A DNA stretch of 47,265 nt, taken from contig CALGZA010000073.1 of NCBI GenBank assembly GCA_937934595.1, positions 1-47,265 of the forward strand. Reading direction: 5' to 3'. The translations under genes were made by a program, and so were the position numbers. Source of the DNA: an uncultured Verrucomicrobiales bacterium. Its GTDB lineage: Bacteria > Verrucomicrobiota > Verrucomicrobiia > Verrucomicrobiales > Akkermansiaceae. Each line of letters begins with the position of its first letter. The stretch's first letter is position 1. A model generated the notes under the pieces. The model did not search any database. It saw only the letters and a program-made list of their open reading frames with translations, and was not told where the DNA came from. Shown one piece after another: positions 16,917-25,816 of the stretch.

Positions 16917-17798
16917 CTAAAATTTTGGAGCAGACACCATTCCGTTATCCACCTCATCTTGACGCTTTGATAGAATATTATCGGCCATTTCCCTAACCAT
17001 TTTTTCAAGAATTAATCGAAGATGACTCCCCCGCCTATAATCCGCTGGCGCTATATGCTTAACCCGGTTCGCATGCGCACACATCTGAAAGCACTTATCA
17101 AAGCTCCTATTACTCTCATCCTCAGGGTTATAAACCGCTATTGACCGCCCACCATTCCTCTGCATCACCGTAAAACATGGCACATCAGTAGGACCATCAC
17201 CCACATAAACCATGTTCTCAAACGGCACAGGCCTCACCCCATCAGGCATATGATCATTCACATCATCATCATGCTCCAGCAGCCCCTTATTGATACGGAA
17301 AAGAAACTGAGTCTTCGTAGTATGAGATATCGCACGCTTAGGAAAACTAATAACACCATGCTCATCCTCCCCAAACTCACAACCATAAATCTTCTTAAAA
17401 TACTTCGCCAACCTACTCCCATCAATCAACGCCTTCAAACCAGATGACACTATGTAATGCTCAATCTTTATCCCAGCAGACCTATGTAAATCACTCAAAC
17501 AAATCCCCTCAAGCTCATCAAACATCCCAGGCAAACCAGGAAAAAAACTAAGCCCACCACCCAGCTCCGTCAAACGCTCATTCGAAACCCCATCCATCGC
17601 AAGATAATCCAACAAACACTTCAAATAAGCCAACTCCCCATCCCACTTATGCTCCCTCACTAGAACATCACACCTATTCCAAAAAGACTCCGGATTTATC
17701 CCAAACTCCGGAAACAAAACATCATCCTGCATATAACTAGGACTCAGAGTCTGATCATAGTCATATACAAGCGCAATGGTAGATTGGGGAATAGCCAT
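16917..17798 (-). CDS. HAD-superfamily phosphatase
   Basis: A 293-residue haloacid-dehalogenase hydrolase. Motif I is VYDYDQTLSP, with nucleophile Asp13 and acid Asp15. Motif III/IV is YVGDGPTDVPCF at about 201-212. A large helical cap of about 90 residues lies between motif I and the core. The substrate is unknown. It is the first gene of the HAD-mpl-aminotransferase operon and is 26 bases upstream of mpl, so a role in wall precursor or amino-sugar phosphate turnover is possible, but the sequence does not show it. Confidence 0.85.
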   Translation of the reverse strand: MAIPQSTIALVYDYDQTLSPSYMQDDVLFPEFGINPESFWNRCDVLVREHKWDGELAYLKCLLDYLAMDGVSNERLTELGGGLSFFPGLPGMFDELEGICLSDLHRSAGIKIEHYIVSSGLKALIDGSRLAKYFKKIYGCEFGEDEHGVISFPKRAISHTTKTQFLFRINKGLLEHDDDVNDHMPDGVRPVPFENMVYVGDGPTDVPCFTVMQRNGGRSIAVYNPEDESNRSFDKCFQMCAHANRVKHIAPADYRRGSHLRLILEKMVREMADNILSKRQDEVDNGMVSAPKF

Positions 17799-18302
17799 AG
17801 TGATTAAGTAAGAAAAGCATACTCAACTCATATCTTACAGAGAAGCTATTTCACAAAAAATATAAACAACCATCACCAATGTATTCACCATGTATTTATA
17901 AAAAACTCACAAAAAAATAGCTGAAAAACAACCTGACTCACTAAAAAACAAAGTGTCTTAGACAAAAAAAATCAAACGACTGATTAACAAAACCAAAAAC
18001 CAGCAACAACTCACCCCAAACCTATAATGTATATACATTAGAGATCGTAAAAAACACCTAATCGCACGCACAAAAAACAGAAAAAAAGACCCTAATAACT
18101 AAAAATGAGAAACTTACAACTTGTAATCTTTTTTTTCGGGGTGATAACAGCTTCTGATCATTAATTTTTGAGATGCATGATCATCAAGCGCACACTCAAA
18201 CAAATAAAAATAAATACATTACATAATCTTTCCACATAACTCCAGCCCACAAAGGTTAATTTAATGAAAAAAAATTAACTTAAAACTACTCATAAACTCA
18301 GT
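17799..18302. other. Divergent intergenic region with palindromes
   Basis: This 504-base region separates the HAD operon (minus) from the large DUF6288 gene (plus), and must hold both promoters. It has a perfect 16-nt palindrome TAATGTATATACATTA at 18025-18040, next to a TATAAT (18023-18028). It also has a 13-nt odd palindrome TTACAACTTGTAA at 18114-18126 followed by a T-run, and two TGATCA sites at 18155 and 18178. No gene or RNA is recognised. Confidence 0.5.
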
Positions 18303-21101
18303 ATGAAAAAAAATAATCCTACAGCCACCAGAGCACTCAAATCACTCCACCCGCTATTCGCATCTATCATACTCACCCTTACTCTAACTCTCTCATCAAA
18401 CCAAGCATCAGCACAGGTCGAATACGGAAATGGTAACCCCTGGCAGCAACGTGCCACCCACGGACCAGACGCGGAAGTACCTGGCTGGTATTACAACCTC
18501 GGAGTCACCGGACTCAGAGCGGAACTCGTATCAGACCAACCAAAAGCACTCGTCATTCGCCACATTTTCAATAACACTCCAGGAGCTAACATCATCAAAG
18601 TTGGAGATATCATCACTGGCGCTGGCGGTAAAGCCTTCGTAAACCCACACCGTAACGGATACGGAGAAGCCGTCTTCGGAGGTCACGGACCAGTCTCAGA
18701 AATGGCTCAAGCCCTTGAAGAATGCCAAGGACCTAACGGTAACGGACAACTTCAACTAGAACTCATCCGCAACGGCTCAAAAATGAACGTTAACCTCCAA
18801 ATAGGTAAAACTTACGGCACATACTCACCTACATACCCTTTCAACTGCCCAAAATCACAAAAAATTCTAGACGAACTCCTAGAATACATTGTCTCACAAC
18901 AAGCTGATAACGGATCATTCGGTGACCCTGTCCAAAATACCTTCTCCACACTAGCTCTCCTAGGTAGCGGTGATAGTAAATACATACCAGCTATTGAAAA
19001 AAACCTAACCTACATTATTGAAATCATCGGAGACGGAAGAGAACGCGGCCTTGTCAACTGGGAATACATGGGCGCTGCCATTACACTAAGTGAGTATTAC
19101 CTCATCACTAAAAAAGACTGGGTCATCCCCCATCTTAATAAAATGCACACCCTCATCAAAAACTCACAATACATGAACGTCTCCCAAATCGATCCCAAGG
19201 TCATGGAAACCCACCCAGATGACTTCCCTCGTACAGATCAAGAAAAAATCGGAGGATGGGGGCAAAACACAGGATTCGAAGGCTACGGACCCATCTCCAT
19301 GATCACAGCCCAAGGAGCTCTATCATACACTCTCTTACAACGTTGCGGTATAGAAATAGACAAAAACAGACTAAACGCTGCATACGAATTCCTCAAAAGA
19401 GGCACCGCTGCCAACGGCTACGTCTGGTACGAAGACAAACTAGGTGGAGGCCCTACCAACTGGGCCGACATGGGCCGAACTGGCGCTTCAGGCATCGCTA
19501 ACTTCCTCAGCCCATTCCCTACAGACTTAACCAGAAACCAAGCCATCATGAACTCTAACGTCATTGGCACTCACCCAGAAAGCTTCCCAGACACTCACGG
19601 ATCACCAATAATGGGCATGGCATACGCAGCTCTCGCAGCTAATACTAACCCACTGAATTTCCGTAAACTCATGGATTCTAACCGCTGGTGGTTTACCATG
19701 GCTCAGTGTAACGATGAAACATTCTACTTTCAACCAAACCGTGACAACGCCGGCTACGGTTCAGACGCCAGAATGACAGCATCTTGCGTAGTAGCATTCA
19801 TATACACCATCAAAAACAAAAACCTTATTATCACAGGCAGAACAAATGCAACCAATCCCACAGACCCAGTAATTCCTCCAAGCTCTAACGGACTAACAGC
19901 CGAGTTCTTTGACTTCAACTCAAACTTAACGCAACTCCCTGACCTCACAGACAAAACTCCAGACCTCGTCCGTGTAGACGCCACCATAAACTACCAAAGC
20001 ACAAATGCACAATGGGAAGGTCTCCCTACTTCAATGATTGACTCATTCGCATCCAGACACACCGGACTTATCGAAATCAAACAATCAGGAAACTACACAT
20101 TCTATCTCAGCTCTGATGACGGCTCTAAACTCTGGATTAAAGACCAACTCACCATTGACAATGACGGGGTTCACGGCATGGTAGAATTATCCTCCACCAT
20201 ATTCCTCACAGCCGGATTCCACCCCATCAGAGTAGAATTCTTCGAAAATTCTGGTGGCGCAGGATTAACCCTAAAGTGGGCCGGCCCCAGTATTCCTAAA
20301 CAAATCATAGCCTCTACATCCCTCTCTCAAGGCCCAAACAGCGAAGGCGGTAACTTCATACCAGGACTCTGGTACGGAACAGTAGCCGGAAATATCAACA
20401 CTACTGACCCAAACCCAAAAACCACTATTACAACCACACTAGCTGAAACAGAAGACTCCATCAATGACGACACCACAGAAATCTACACAGGCCAGATTTT
20501 CGATGCTGACGGCAACATATCCTTCTCAGAATTTATCGATGATAATACACGCCTCTACATCGACGGTACCCTCGTCCTTACTGATGACCAATGGTGGGTA
20601 AGAAAAAGCACAAACAACCTAAAACTCACTCCAGGCTGGCATGACTTTGAACTCCGCATCTCAAACGGTCACGGCGGCTCTGGCCCAGTTGAAAAACCCG
20701 GATTCGCATTTGACCCAGACGGAGGAACTAACTGGATTCATCCAGCTGACCCAGGTAATGGAACCTTATTCAGAACTACTAGCAACATAAACAGCGCACC
20801 AGCTAAAACGATTAAGCTAGCAGACCTTAAACTCCAAGCTCACGCAACCATCGGAACACTAGGACAATATAACCTATCTCACCAGTCACTTGGTGAAGAA
20901 CTAGACAATACCACCTACTATGAATGGTCCACTGACTTGAAAAACTGGCAGAAATTAGACGGCACATCAGTCTCAAGAGACGGAACCTCAGTAAGCAAAA
21001 ATGTCACCATCTCAAACAACAAAGTGAACATCTCAGCCAATTCAAATAGCAACCTACCCAAAATATTCTTCCGAGCTGGAAACAACAACCTAACTGAGTA
21101 A
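18303..21101 (+). CDS. Large exported PDZ-DUF6288-PA14 protein
   Basis: A 932-residue secreted protein. A signal peptide ends near residue 37 (NQASAQ). A PDZ-like domain lies at about 75-170 (VGDIITGAGGKAFVNPHRNG). A long helical repeat region at about 185-515 (IVSQQADNGSFGD, NTFSTLALLGSGDSKYIPAI) looks like an alpha/alpha toroid, as in terpene cyclase or lyase-type folds. A PA14-like domain at about 535-675 (LTAEFFDF, YTFYLSSDDGSKLWI, FHPIRVEFFENSGGAGLTLKW) would bind carbohydrate. A second beta-rich, PA14-like unit follows at about 690-815. The PDZ plus helical part is shared with the gene at 35827-38196. The activity is unknown; a surface glycan or lipid function is a guess. Confidence 0.85.
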   Translation: MKKNNPTATRALKSLHPLFASIILTLTLTLSSNQASAQVEYGNGNPWQQRATHGPDAEVPGWYYNLGVTGLRAELVSDQPKALVIRHIFNNTPGANIIKVGDIITGAGGKAFVNPHRNGYGEAVFGGHGPVSEMAQALEECQGPNGNGQLQLELIRNGSKMNVNLQIGKTYGTYSPTYPFNCPKSQKILDELLEYIVSQQADNGSFGDPVQNTFSTLALLGSGDSKYIPAIEKNLTYIIEIIGDGRERGLVNWEYMGAAITLSEYYLITKKDWVIPHLNKMHTLIKNSQYMNVSQIDPKVMETHPDDFPRTDQEKIGGWGQNTGFEGYGPISMITAQGALSYTLLQRCGIEIDKNRLNAAYEFLKRGTAANGYVWYEDKLGGGPTNWADMGRTGASGIANFLSPFPTDLTRNQAIMNSNVIGTHPESFPDTHGSPIMGMAYAALAANTNPLNFRKLMDSNRWWFTMAQCNDETFYFQPNRDNAGYGSDARMTASCVVAFIYTIKNKNLIITGRTNATNPTDPVIPPSSNGLTAEFFDFNSNLTQLPDLTDKTPDLVRVDATINYQSTNAQWEGLPTSMIDSFASRHTGLIEIKQSGNYTFYLSSDDGSKLWIKDQLTIDNDGVHGMVELSSTIFLTAGFHPIRVEFFENSGGAGLTLKWAGPSIPKQIIASTSLSQGPNSEGGNFIPGLWYGTVAGNINTTDPNPKTTITTTLAETEDSINDDTTEIYTGQIFDADGNISFSEFIDDNTRLYIDGTLVLTDDQWWVRKSTNNLKLTPGWHDFELRISNGHGGSGPVEKPGFAFDPDGGTNWIHPADPGNGTLFRTTSNINSAPAKTIKLADLKLQAHATIGTLGQYNLSHQSLGEELDNTTYYEWSTDLKNWQKLDGTSVSRDGTSVSKNVTISNNKVNISANSNSNLPKIFFRAGNNNLTE

Positions 21102-21554
21102 TGCCATATAGTGACTCAAATCAGTCATACAACGGAGTAGTTTTTGCTTCTACCATAGAATAATACCATTTGAACCGTTAGAATGGATTGATAGCACAAC
21201 AAGATAGCAAGAATAGCAAAGCAAAAGGAAAGCGAATAGTAGACTATGCAACTTACGATTAACGAAGCTAATCTTGAAATATTGTTGTGCACTTCAAAAA
21301 ATCAGCTCTGCTGCTGTTCCCAAATGTATTAAAACTACTATCAACCCAGAATAACTGTGAAAATGGTAGAAGAAGTCAATGATGCGGCCACAATAATTGT
21401 GGAATCACCCATATACTAAAAAAAACGCCCGCATCCACTCTCATTATGTAACACCTCCTAAAATACCTAATCCAATAACCAACATAACCCATCCCTCCAC
21501 ACCAATAAAAGGGAACACCTACTCTATAAATGAGAAATGAGAACGGTAATTAAC
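21102..21554. other. Intergenic region holding MITE copy A
   Basis: Outside the MITE I see only a 15-nt odd palindrome CCACAATAATTGTGG at 21388-21402 and A/C-rich sequence. No terminator for the upstream DUF6288 gene is evident, and no small gene is recognisable. Confidence 0.5.
21164..21368. mobile_element. MITE copy A (205 bp, TA-flanked)
   Basis: The segment begins TACCATTTGAAC and ends ACTGTGAAAATGGTA. The two ends form a 31-bp imperfect terminal inverted repeat with about 24 matching positions. It matches the segment at 46988-47192 end to end without gaps, with about 15 mismatches by eye. Both copies are bounded by TA on each side of CCATTT...AAATGG, consistent with a TA target duplication. 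There is no coding capacity. Confidence 0.8.
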
Positions 21555-22754
21555 TCATTCACTCAAAGTAGGCAACAACATCCCTTCAGCATCCAAGCCA
21601 TCAAGATCATCAGGCATATCAAAAGGTATCATATTCGGGTCAATATGCTGCTTATACTGATCTTTAGCATGAATACCATGTAACCTACCAGGATAAGCAT
21701 ACTGATCCATCAACTCCCCCTTATAATACAATTCCACTACATGACCAAAATACCGCCTCTCTCCAAACAAATGAACATCAGCTAACTCCAATTTAGGCAT
21801 CGTATACACAGCTTCCACGCTCTCCTCAACTCCTCCTACCCAGTCCGCCACACCCGTAACCCATCGCTTCGCTATATTTCGCTCTCGCTGCTTCGGAACC
21901 GGCTCAACAAACTTATTATCCACTATATCATAGAAAAAAATACGCACCTCCACCCTCGCAGGCTCCACCTCTCGCTCCGTTAACTTCCTTATCGGAACAA
22001 CAACACGAGCAGTCAACTTATTAACACTCAACCTCTTAACCACATTACCCAAACTAAAAGGCACCACATCAGGCGCATCCTGCACCCCATTCGCTATCTT
22101 ATCTGTCGCTATATCATAATAAGCACCCACCTCAGGCCCCAGCGCAAACAGCTTATCATACTCATCACCAGCACGCTCCCAATTCCTCATATCCTCAAAA
22201 ATTAACGCGCGCCTATACATAATTGCAGGCTCAACAGCATCCAAAACCTCAGCCTCCTCCAGCTTCAAAACAGCACGCACCACATCACCAGATAAATGTA
22301 ACTCCTTAGCCTCCTCCACCAGCTTCTCAACACGGCTATTCTTAATCGCTATAAACCTACCAGCCCCCTTCGCCTCTAACGGACGTATCCCCACTCCACT
22401 CGGCCTACTAGGACGCTCCACTCTCTCAGACTTCAACTTATAAGGCCCTACACTATCGCCACCCTTCCCTTCATAAGCCCTCAATAAATCATCATAGCTT
22501 CTTGGCTCCACCCTCTTAACCGCCGGCCCCGCATCCGCAACTGTCGGAATATAAACAACCTTCACATCTCCATCCTCCTTCACCGTAACAACTCGCGTCT
22601 CACCAACCCTATTCGCCAAAGCCACACCCACCATCACCAACTGAATAAACGCCACTAAACACAACAAACCACAAACAACGCCAAACGTAGGACGCCGCAT
22701 TAACGCCACCTCCCCATCAAACCCCACCCCATCAAATAATTCTCTCTCTGACAT
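21555..22754 (-). CDS. Membrane-anchored TPR-like protein of unknown function
   Basis: A 399-residue protein with a single N-terminal membrane helix at about 25-47 (FGVVCGLLCLVAFIQLVMVG) and the rest outside the cytoplasm. Residues about 140-215 contain helical pairs resembling TPR units (VEEAKELHLSGDVVRAVLKL, RNWERAGDEYDKLFALGPE). The C-terminal half (about 230-360) is beta-rich with RVEVRIFFYD and VHLFGERRYFGHVVELYYKG. I do not recognise a named family. It follows rpmJ and its terminator on the same strand, so it likely has its own promoter. Confidence 0.75.
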   Translation of the reverse strand: MSERELFDGVGFDGEVALMRRPTFGVVCGLLCLVAFIQLVMVGVALANRVGETRVVTVKEDGDVKVVYIPTVADAGPAVKRVEPRSYDDLLRAYEGKGGDSVGPYKLKSERVERPSRPSGVGIRPLEAKGAGRFIAIKNSRVEKLVEEAKELHLSGDVVRAVLKLEEAEVLDAVEPAIMYRRALIFEDMRNWERAGDEYDKLFALGPEVGAYYDIATDKIANGVQDAPDVVPFSLGNVVKRLSVNKLTARVVVPIRKLTEREVEPARVEVRIFFYDIVDNKFVEPVPKQRERNIAKRWVTGVADWVGGVEESVEAVYTMPKLELADVHLFGERRYFGHVVELYYKGELMDQYAYPGRLHGIHAKDQYKQHIDPNMIPFDMPDDLDGLDAEGMLLPTLSE

Positions 22755-22831
22755 AACTCAAAAACTATAACAATCACCCACAACCTGAAAAGCCATAAAT
22801 CATCAACATGTAAAAACCACCACACCTAAAT

Positions 22832-22871
22832 AACAACAAAAGCCTTCCCCAAAAAACAGGAGAAAGCTTCT
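22832..22871 (-). terminator. Rho-independent terminator of rpmJ
   Basis: On the minus strand a 13-base stem arm (22871-22859) pairs fully, allowing G-U pairs, with 22850-22838 across an eight-base loop, followed by T-rich sequence. It starts 28 bases after the rpmJ stop codon. Confidence 0.75.
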
Positions 22872-22899
22872 ATAAAAATTACCAACTACAGAATGTAAA

Positions 22900-23064
22900 C
22901 TACTTTACACCCTTCTTAGAAAGCTTAGTGCCACGGGTAGTGCCCTGGCGAGCCTTGAACTTAGGATTAGTCTTGCAGATCACGTAAAGTGTTCCCTTAC
23001 GCTTTACTACCTGGCAGTCTTCGTGGCGGCGCTTCATTGAAGCTAGTGATGATAAAACTTTCAT
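22900..23064 (-). CDS. rpmJ: 50S ribosomal protein L36
   Basis: A 54-residue protein that begins [20 protein letters not shown] and continues [20 protein letters not shown], which is the L36 fold of the variant with an extended spacer between the two metal-ligand pairs. The classic CxxC...C..H zinc site is reduced: only Cys17 and Cys30 remain, so this is the zinc-independent type of L36. A basic C-terminal tail of about 15 residues follows the usual ARQG end. It is a solitary gene with its own terminator, away from rpsM, next to which rpmJ usually stands. Confidence 0.92.
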   Translation of the reverse strand: MKVLSSLASMKRRHEDCQVVKRKGTLYVICKTNPKFKARQGTTRGTKLSKKGVK

Positions 23065-23237
23065 ATCTTTAAAAAATCAGTGGTTGGAAGGCGCAAACTA
23101 CCCATAATCCAACACTTGTAAAGCCGATTCTACAAAAAATCATAAAAAAATACCCAGATAACACAAATCTAGCCATTTCATCATTTGACTATCAGCCCCC
23201 CCAACCTACTAATAGATAAACCAAACATCCTACCTCA

Positions 23238-24224
23238 ATGAAGCTACCACACATCATCCATAAAATCATCAAACCCACCACACACACCACCAGACAACCA
23301 AAAATCGGCCTCGCTCTCGGCTGCGGTGGCGCAAAAGCACTCGTACACATGGGTGTCATCAAAGTACTCGAAGACAACAACATCCCCATCCACGCCATAT
23401 CAGGATGCAGCATGGGCGCATACGTCGGAGCTCTATGGGCAGCAGGCTTGTCCGCTGAAGAAATGATCCACCTCGCAGCAGAAATGCGTGACAAAGACTC
23501 GTTCAAAAAATTCGCAGACCCAGCCGTCCCACCCATCAAAGGACTCTTCTACGGTCATAAAATCAAAGAACACCTAGAAAACAAAATCGGCAACCCAAAC
23601 ATACAAGACCTCAATAGAAAATTCATCGCCATCGCCGCTAACCTTGAAAACTACCAACGCGTCGTCTTCAACTCAGGCAGCCTCATAGAAGCCGTCCACG
23701 CCAGCTGCGCCATGCCCGGCATCATCGTCCCAGTCAATGTCAATGGTATCCGCTGCGTAGACGGCGGCGTCGTCGACCCAGTCCCCGTCAACGCACTCAA
23801 AAAATACGCAGACGTTGACTACGTCATCGCCGTCAGCACCACTCCAACACTCAGTGACCTAGACTCAGATGAAGCTCAAGAAGCAGTCATCACATCAAAC
23901 TCACCAGAAATAATAGACCAACTAGATGACGACAGCGCCAGCGCTTGGTTCAAATCAAAAATCTCCTCACTCGGCCAAAAATACAACCCAGTTGCAAAAG
24001 GCAACATGCTAGACACACTCAGACGCAGCCTCAAAGCATCTCAAATCAGAATCGCACACGATGCCTGTAAACGTGCAGACGTAGCCATCTACCCAGTCTG
24101 CAACGACTCAGCATGGGATGAATACGAAAGATACGAGCACTTCATCTCACTCGGCGCCAAAGAAGCAATAACCGCACTAGAACAAATCACCGAACTCACC
24201 AAACCAATACCAACATCAAAATAA
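23238..24224 (+). CDS. Patatin-like phospholipase (RssA/NTE-like)
   Basis: A 328-residue serine hydrolase with the patatin fold. The oxyanion loop is GCGGAKALVHMG at 28-39. The nucleophile elbow is GCSMG with Ser58. The catalytic Asp175 is in VDGGVVDPVPV. These three elements are in family order and spacing. No signal peptide or membrane helix is evident, so it is probably cytoplasmic or membrane-associated and acts on phospholipids or lysophospholipids. It stands alone between two minus-strand genes. The proximal Lys/His-rich N-terminus (1-20) is not conserved in the family. Substrate is not known. Confidence 0.9.
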   Translation: MKLPHIIHKIIKPTTHTTRQPKIGLALGCGGAKALVHMGVIKVLEDNNIPIHAISGCSMGAYVGALWAAGLSAEEMIHLAAEMRDKDSFKKFADPAVPPIKGLFYGHKIKEHLENKIGNPNIQDLNRKFIAIAANLENYQRVVFNSGSLIEAVHASCAMPGIIVPVNVNGIRCVDGGVVDPVPVNALKKYADVDYVIAVSTTPTLSDLDSDEAQEAVITSNSPEIIDQLDDDSASAWFKSKISSLGQKYNPVAKGNMLDTLRRSLKASQIRIAHDACKRADVAIYPVCNDSAWDEYERYEHFISLGAKEAITALEQITELTKPIPTSK

Positions 24225-24276
24225 CAAGCAAAACGCTAACCCTCAAAAAATCAAACAATCACAAACAACAAACCCA

Positions 24277-24729
24277 CTAAAACGAAGCCCTCGGAAAATC
24301 AACAACACGCTCAAGCTTCACCCCATACACAGCCGCCACCTCCGGCGCATCAGACGCCTTATACTCCTCCTCATAATAAATCTCCTCCACCCCATAAGCA
24401 CACAAAGTCTGCATACACGAAGTACAAGGCATCGTCGTCGTCGCTATCACACGCACCTCACCACGCTTAAACAAACTACAAAGATTAACCTCAGCATGAA
24501 GCATATACTTCTGCCGCTTATCTCGGTCATCCCAAAACCCCTCAGGCGCATCATACCCCGGCGCCAACCCATTATAAGCAGTCCCTATAACCCTATTATC
24601 AAAGTCAAGCGCCGCAGCACCCACCTTCCTATACGGATCCTCACTACGCAAGCTAGCCACATGAGCCAATGCCATCACATACTGAGGAATCGTTAACCTC
24701 TCACCATCATCCCGCACACCACTATTCAT
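24277..24729 (-). CDS. dCMP/cytidine deaminase family protein (ComEB-like)
   Basis: A 150-residue zinc deaminase. The zinc and catalytic motifs are HAEVN with His78 and Glu80, and PCTSC with Cys102 and Cys105. The N-terminal block DPYRKVGAAALDFDNRVIGT-like segment and the SNGLAPG-like YNGLAPG loop are typical of deoxycytidylate deaminases, which make dUMP for thymidylate synthesis. It is 21 bases after the SPFH gene, and probably on the same transcript. Members of this fold also act on other bases, so dCMP is likely but not proven. Confidence 0.88.
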   Translation of the reverse strand: MNSGVRDDGERLTIPQYVMALAHVASLRSEDPYRKVGAAALDFDNRVIGTAYNGLAPGYDAPEGFWDDRDKRQKYMLHAEVNLCSLFKRGEVRVIATTTMPCTSCMQTLCAYGVEEIYYEEEYKASDAPEVAAVYGVKLERVVDFPRASF

Positions 24730-24750
24730 AACAAAAACAAAATCTAAACT

Positions 24751-25734
24751 TTATTGAGGAGACAACCCTTTTGCAGAATCAACCTTCCCCCCGAGATCAC
24801 TCACGTTAATCATAGGCACAGCATTTCCACCAATTGTAACCCGAGGAAGAATTCCATTCCAGCGTTCTACTGACCTTAACTGGATAATCGCTGGATATTT
24901 TTTTAACGCCTCACCCTTAATACTTATAGCCTCTGCCTGAGCTTTCGCTTCAGCAGTAATCTCATACGCCTTCGCATCTGCTAGCGCTATTCGTTTTTCA
25001 GCTTCTTGTATAGCTGCCATTTTCTCAGCTTTAGCCTGAACCTGCTTTTGCTCTTGTTCCGTACTATACCTCTTCAACTCCTCAATCTGCCTCTCAGCAA
25101 GCTGCTTCTGCCTCTTTTTCTGCTCTACCCCCTGAACAATCATACTAGGAAGATCAAACGCCCTAAGCAAAACCTCTTCTACAAGGATACCCTTTGATGA
25201 CAATGTCCCAAGACCCTCCAGAATTTTTGCCTGCATCGATACCTGCACATTTGCTTGATAAAAATCCTCCGCATTCTCTATTTCTTTACCCGCCTCTCTT
25301 AAAAGTGACCTCAACATAGGTCTCAAATGAACCATCTCCAGCGCCTCTGCAGCCCCCGTTTCTTTATAAGCCTCAGATGCCTGAGTGCGGTCCACCCTCC
25401 ACTTCACAGTAACATCAACCTCTGTAGTAAGCTGGTCCTGACTAGGAACTCCAACCTTATTAATAGTAAGCTCTTTGTTCCGGCAATCAATACGCTGAAC
25501 TTTCTTCAAAGGATTGATAACATGAAAACCCTCGTTTAGCTCCTCCAGATCCACCTTACCAAATAAGGTAGTAACACCTACATGACCCGCCGGTATCGTA
25601 GTGAACGGACTTAATATAAATAAAAAAATAATGATTAAGACCGGTATAAATATCTTAAAACCCAATTTCTTAGCAGTCTTGACCTGCTCCGACTTAAAAG
25701 CCTCACTCTTATTAATCATGCGATACATTCGCAC
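24751..25734 (-). CDS. SPFH/prohibitin-family membrane protein
   Basis: A 327-residue band-7 protein. One membrane helix lies at about 27-44 (IFIPVLIIIFLFILS) and is followed by the SPFH domain at about 50-225 (TIPAGHVGVTTLFGKVDLEE, EVDVTVKWRVD). A long coiled coil at about 225-275, rich in Lys, Glu, Gln and Ala (KQLAERQIEELKRYSTEQEQ), comes before a short end domain. Prohibitin-like proteins form large rings at the membrane and often tune proteases such as FtsH. It is close to prohibitin rather than HflC. The start may be Met6 instead of Met1. Its base composition is less skewed than its neighbours. Confidence 0.9.
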   Translation of the reverse strand: MRMYRMINKSEAFKSEQVKTAKKLGFKIFIPVLIIIFLFILSPFTTIPAGHVGVTTLFGKVDLEELNEGFHVINPLKKVQRIDCRNKELTINKVGVPSQDQLTTEVDVTVKWRVDRTQASEAYKETGAAEALEMVHLRPMLRSLLREAGKEIENAEDFYQANVQVSMQAKILEGLGTLSSKGILVEEVLLRAFDLPSMIVQGVEQKKRQKQLAERQIEELKRYSTEQEQKQVQAKAEKMAAIQEAEKRIALADAKAYEITAEAKAQAEAISIKGEALKKYPAIIQLRSVERWNGILPRVTIGGNAVPMINVSDLGGKVDSAKGLSPQ

Positions 25735-25816
25735 AATTCACACAAGACTCAAACCATTTAATAAAGAAGAATCAAGCCAACAACTAAGGCGTTAATAATC
25801 AACAAAACAGCAACAC

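Noticed and set aside
21164-21368. Riboswitch or structured RNA
   Set aside because: The presence of a second copy in an unrelated place and inverted ends with TA borders favour a mobile element.
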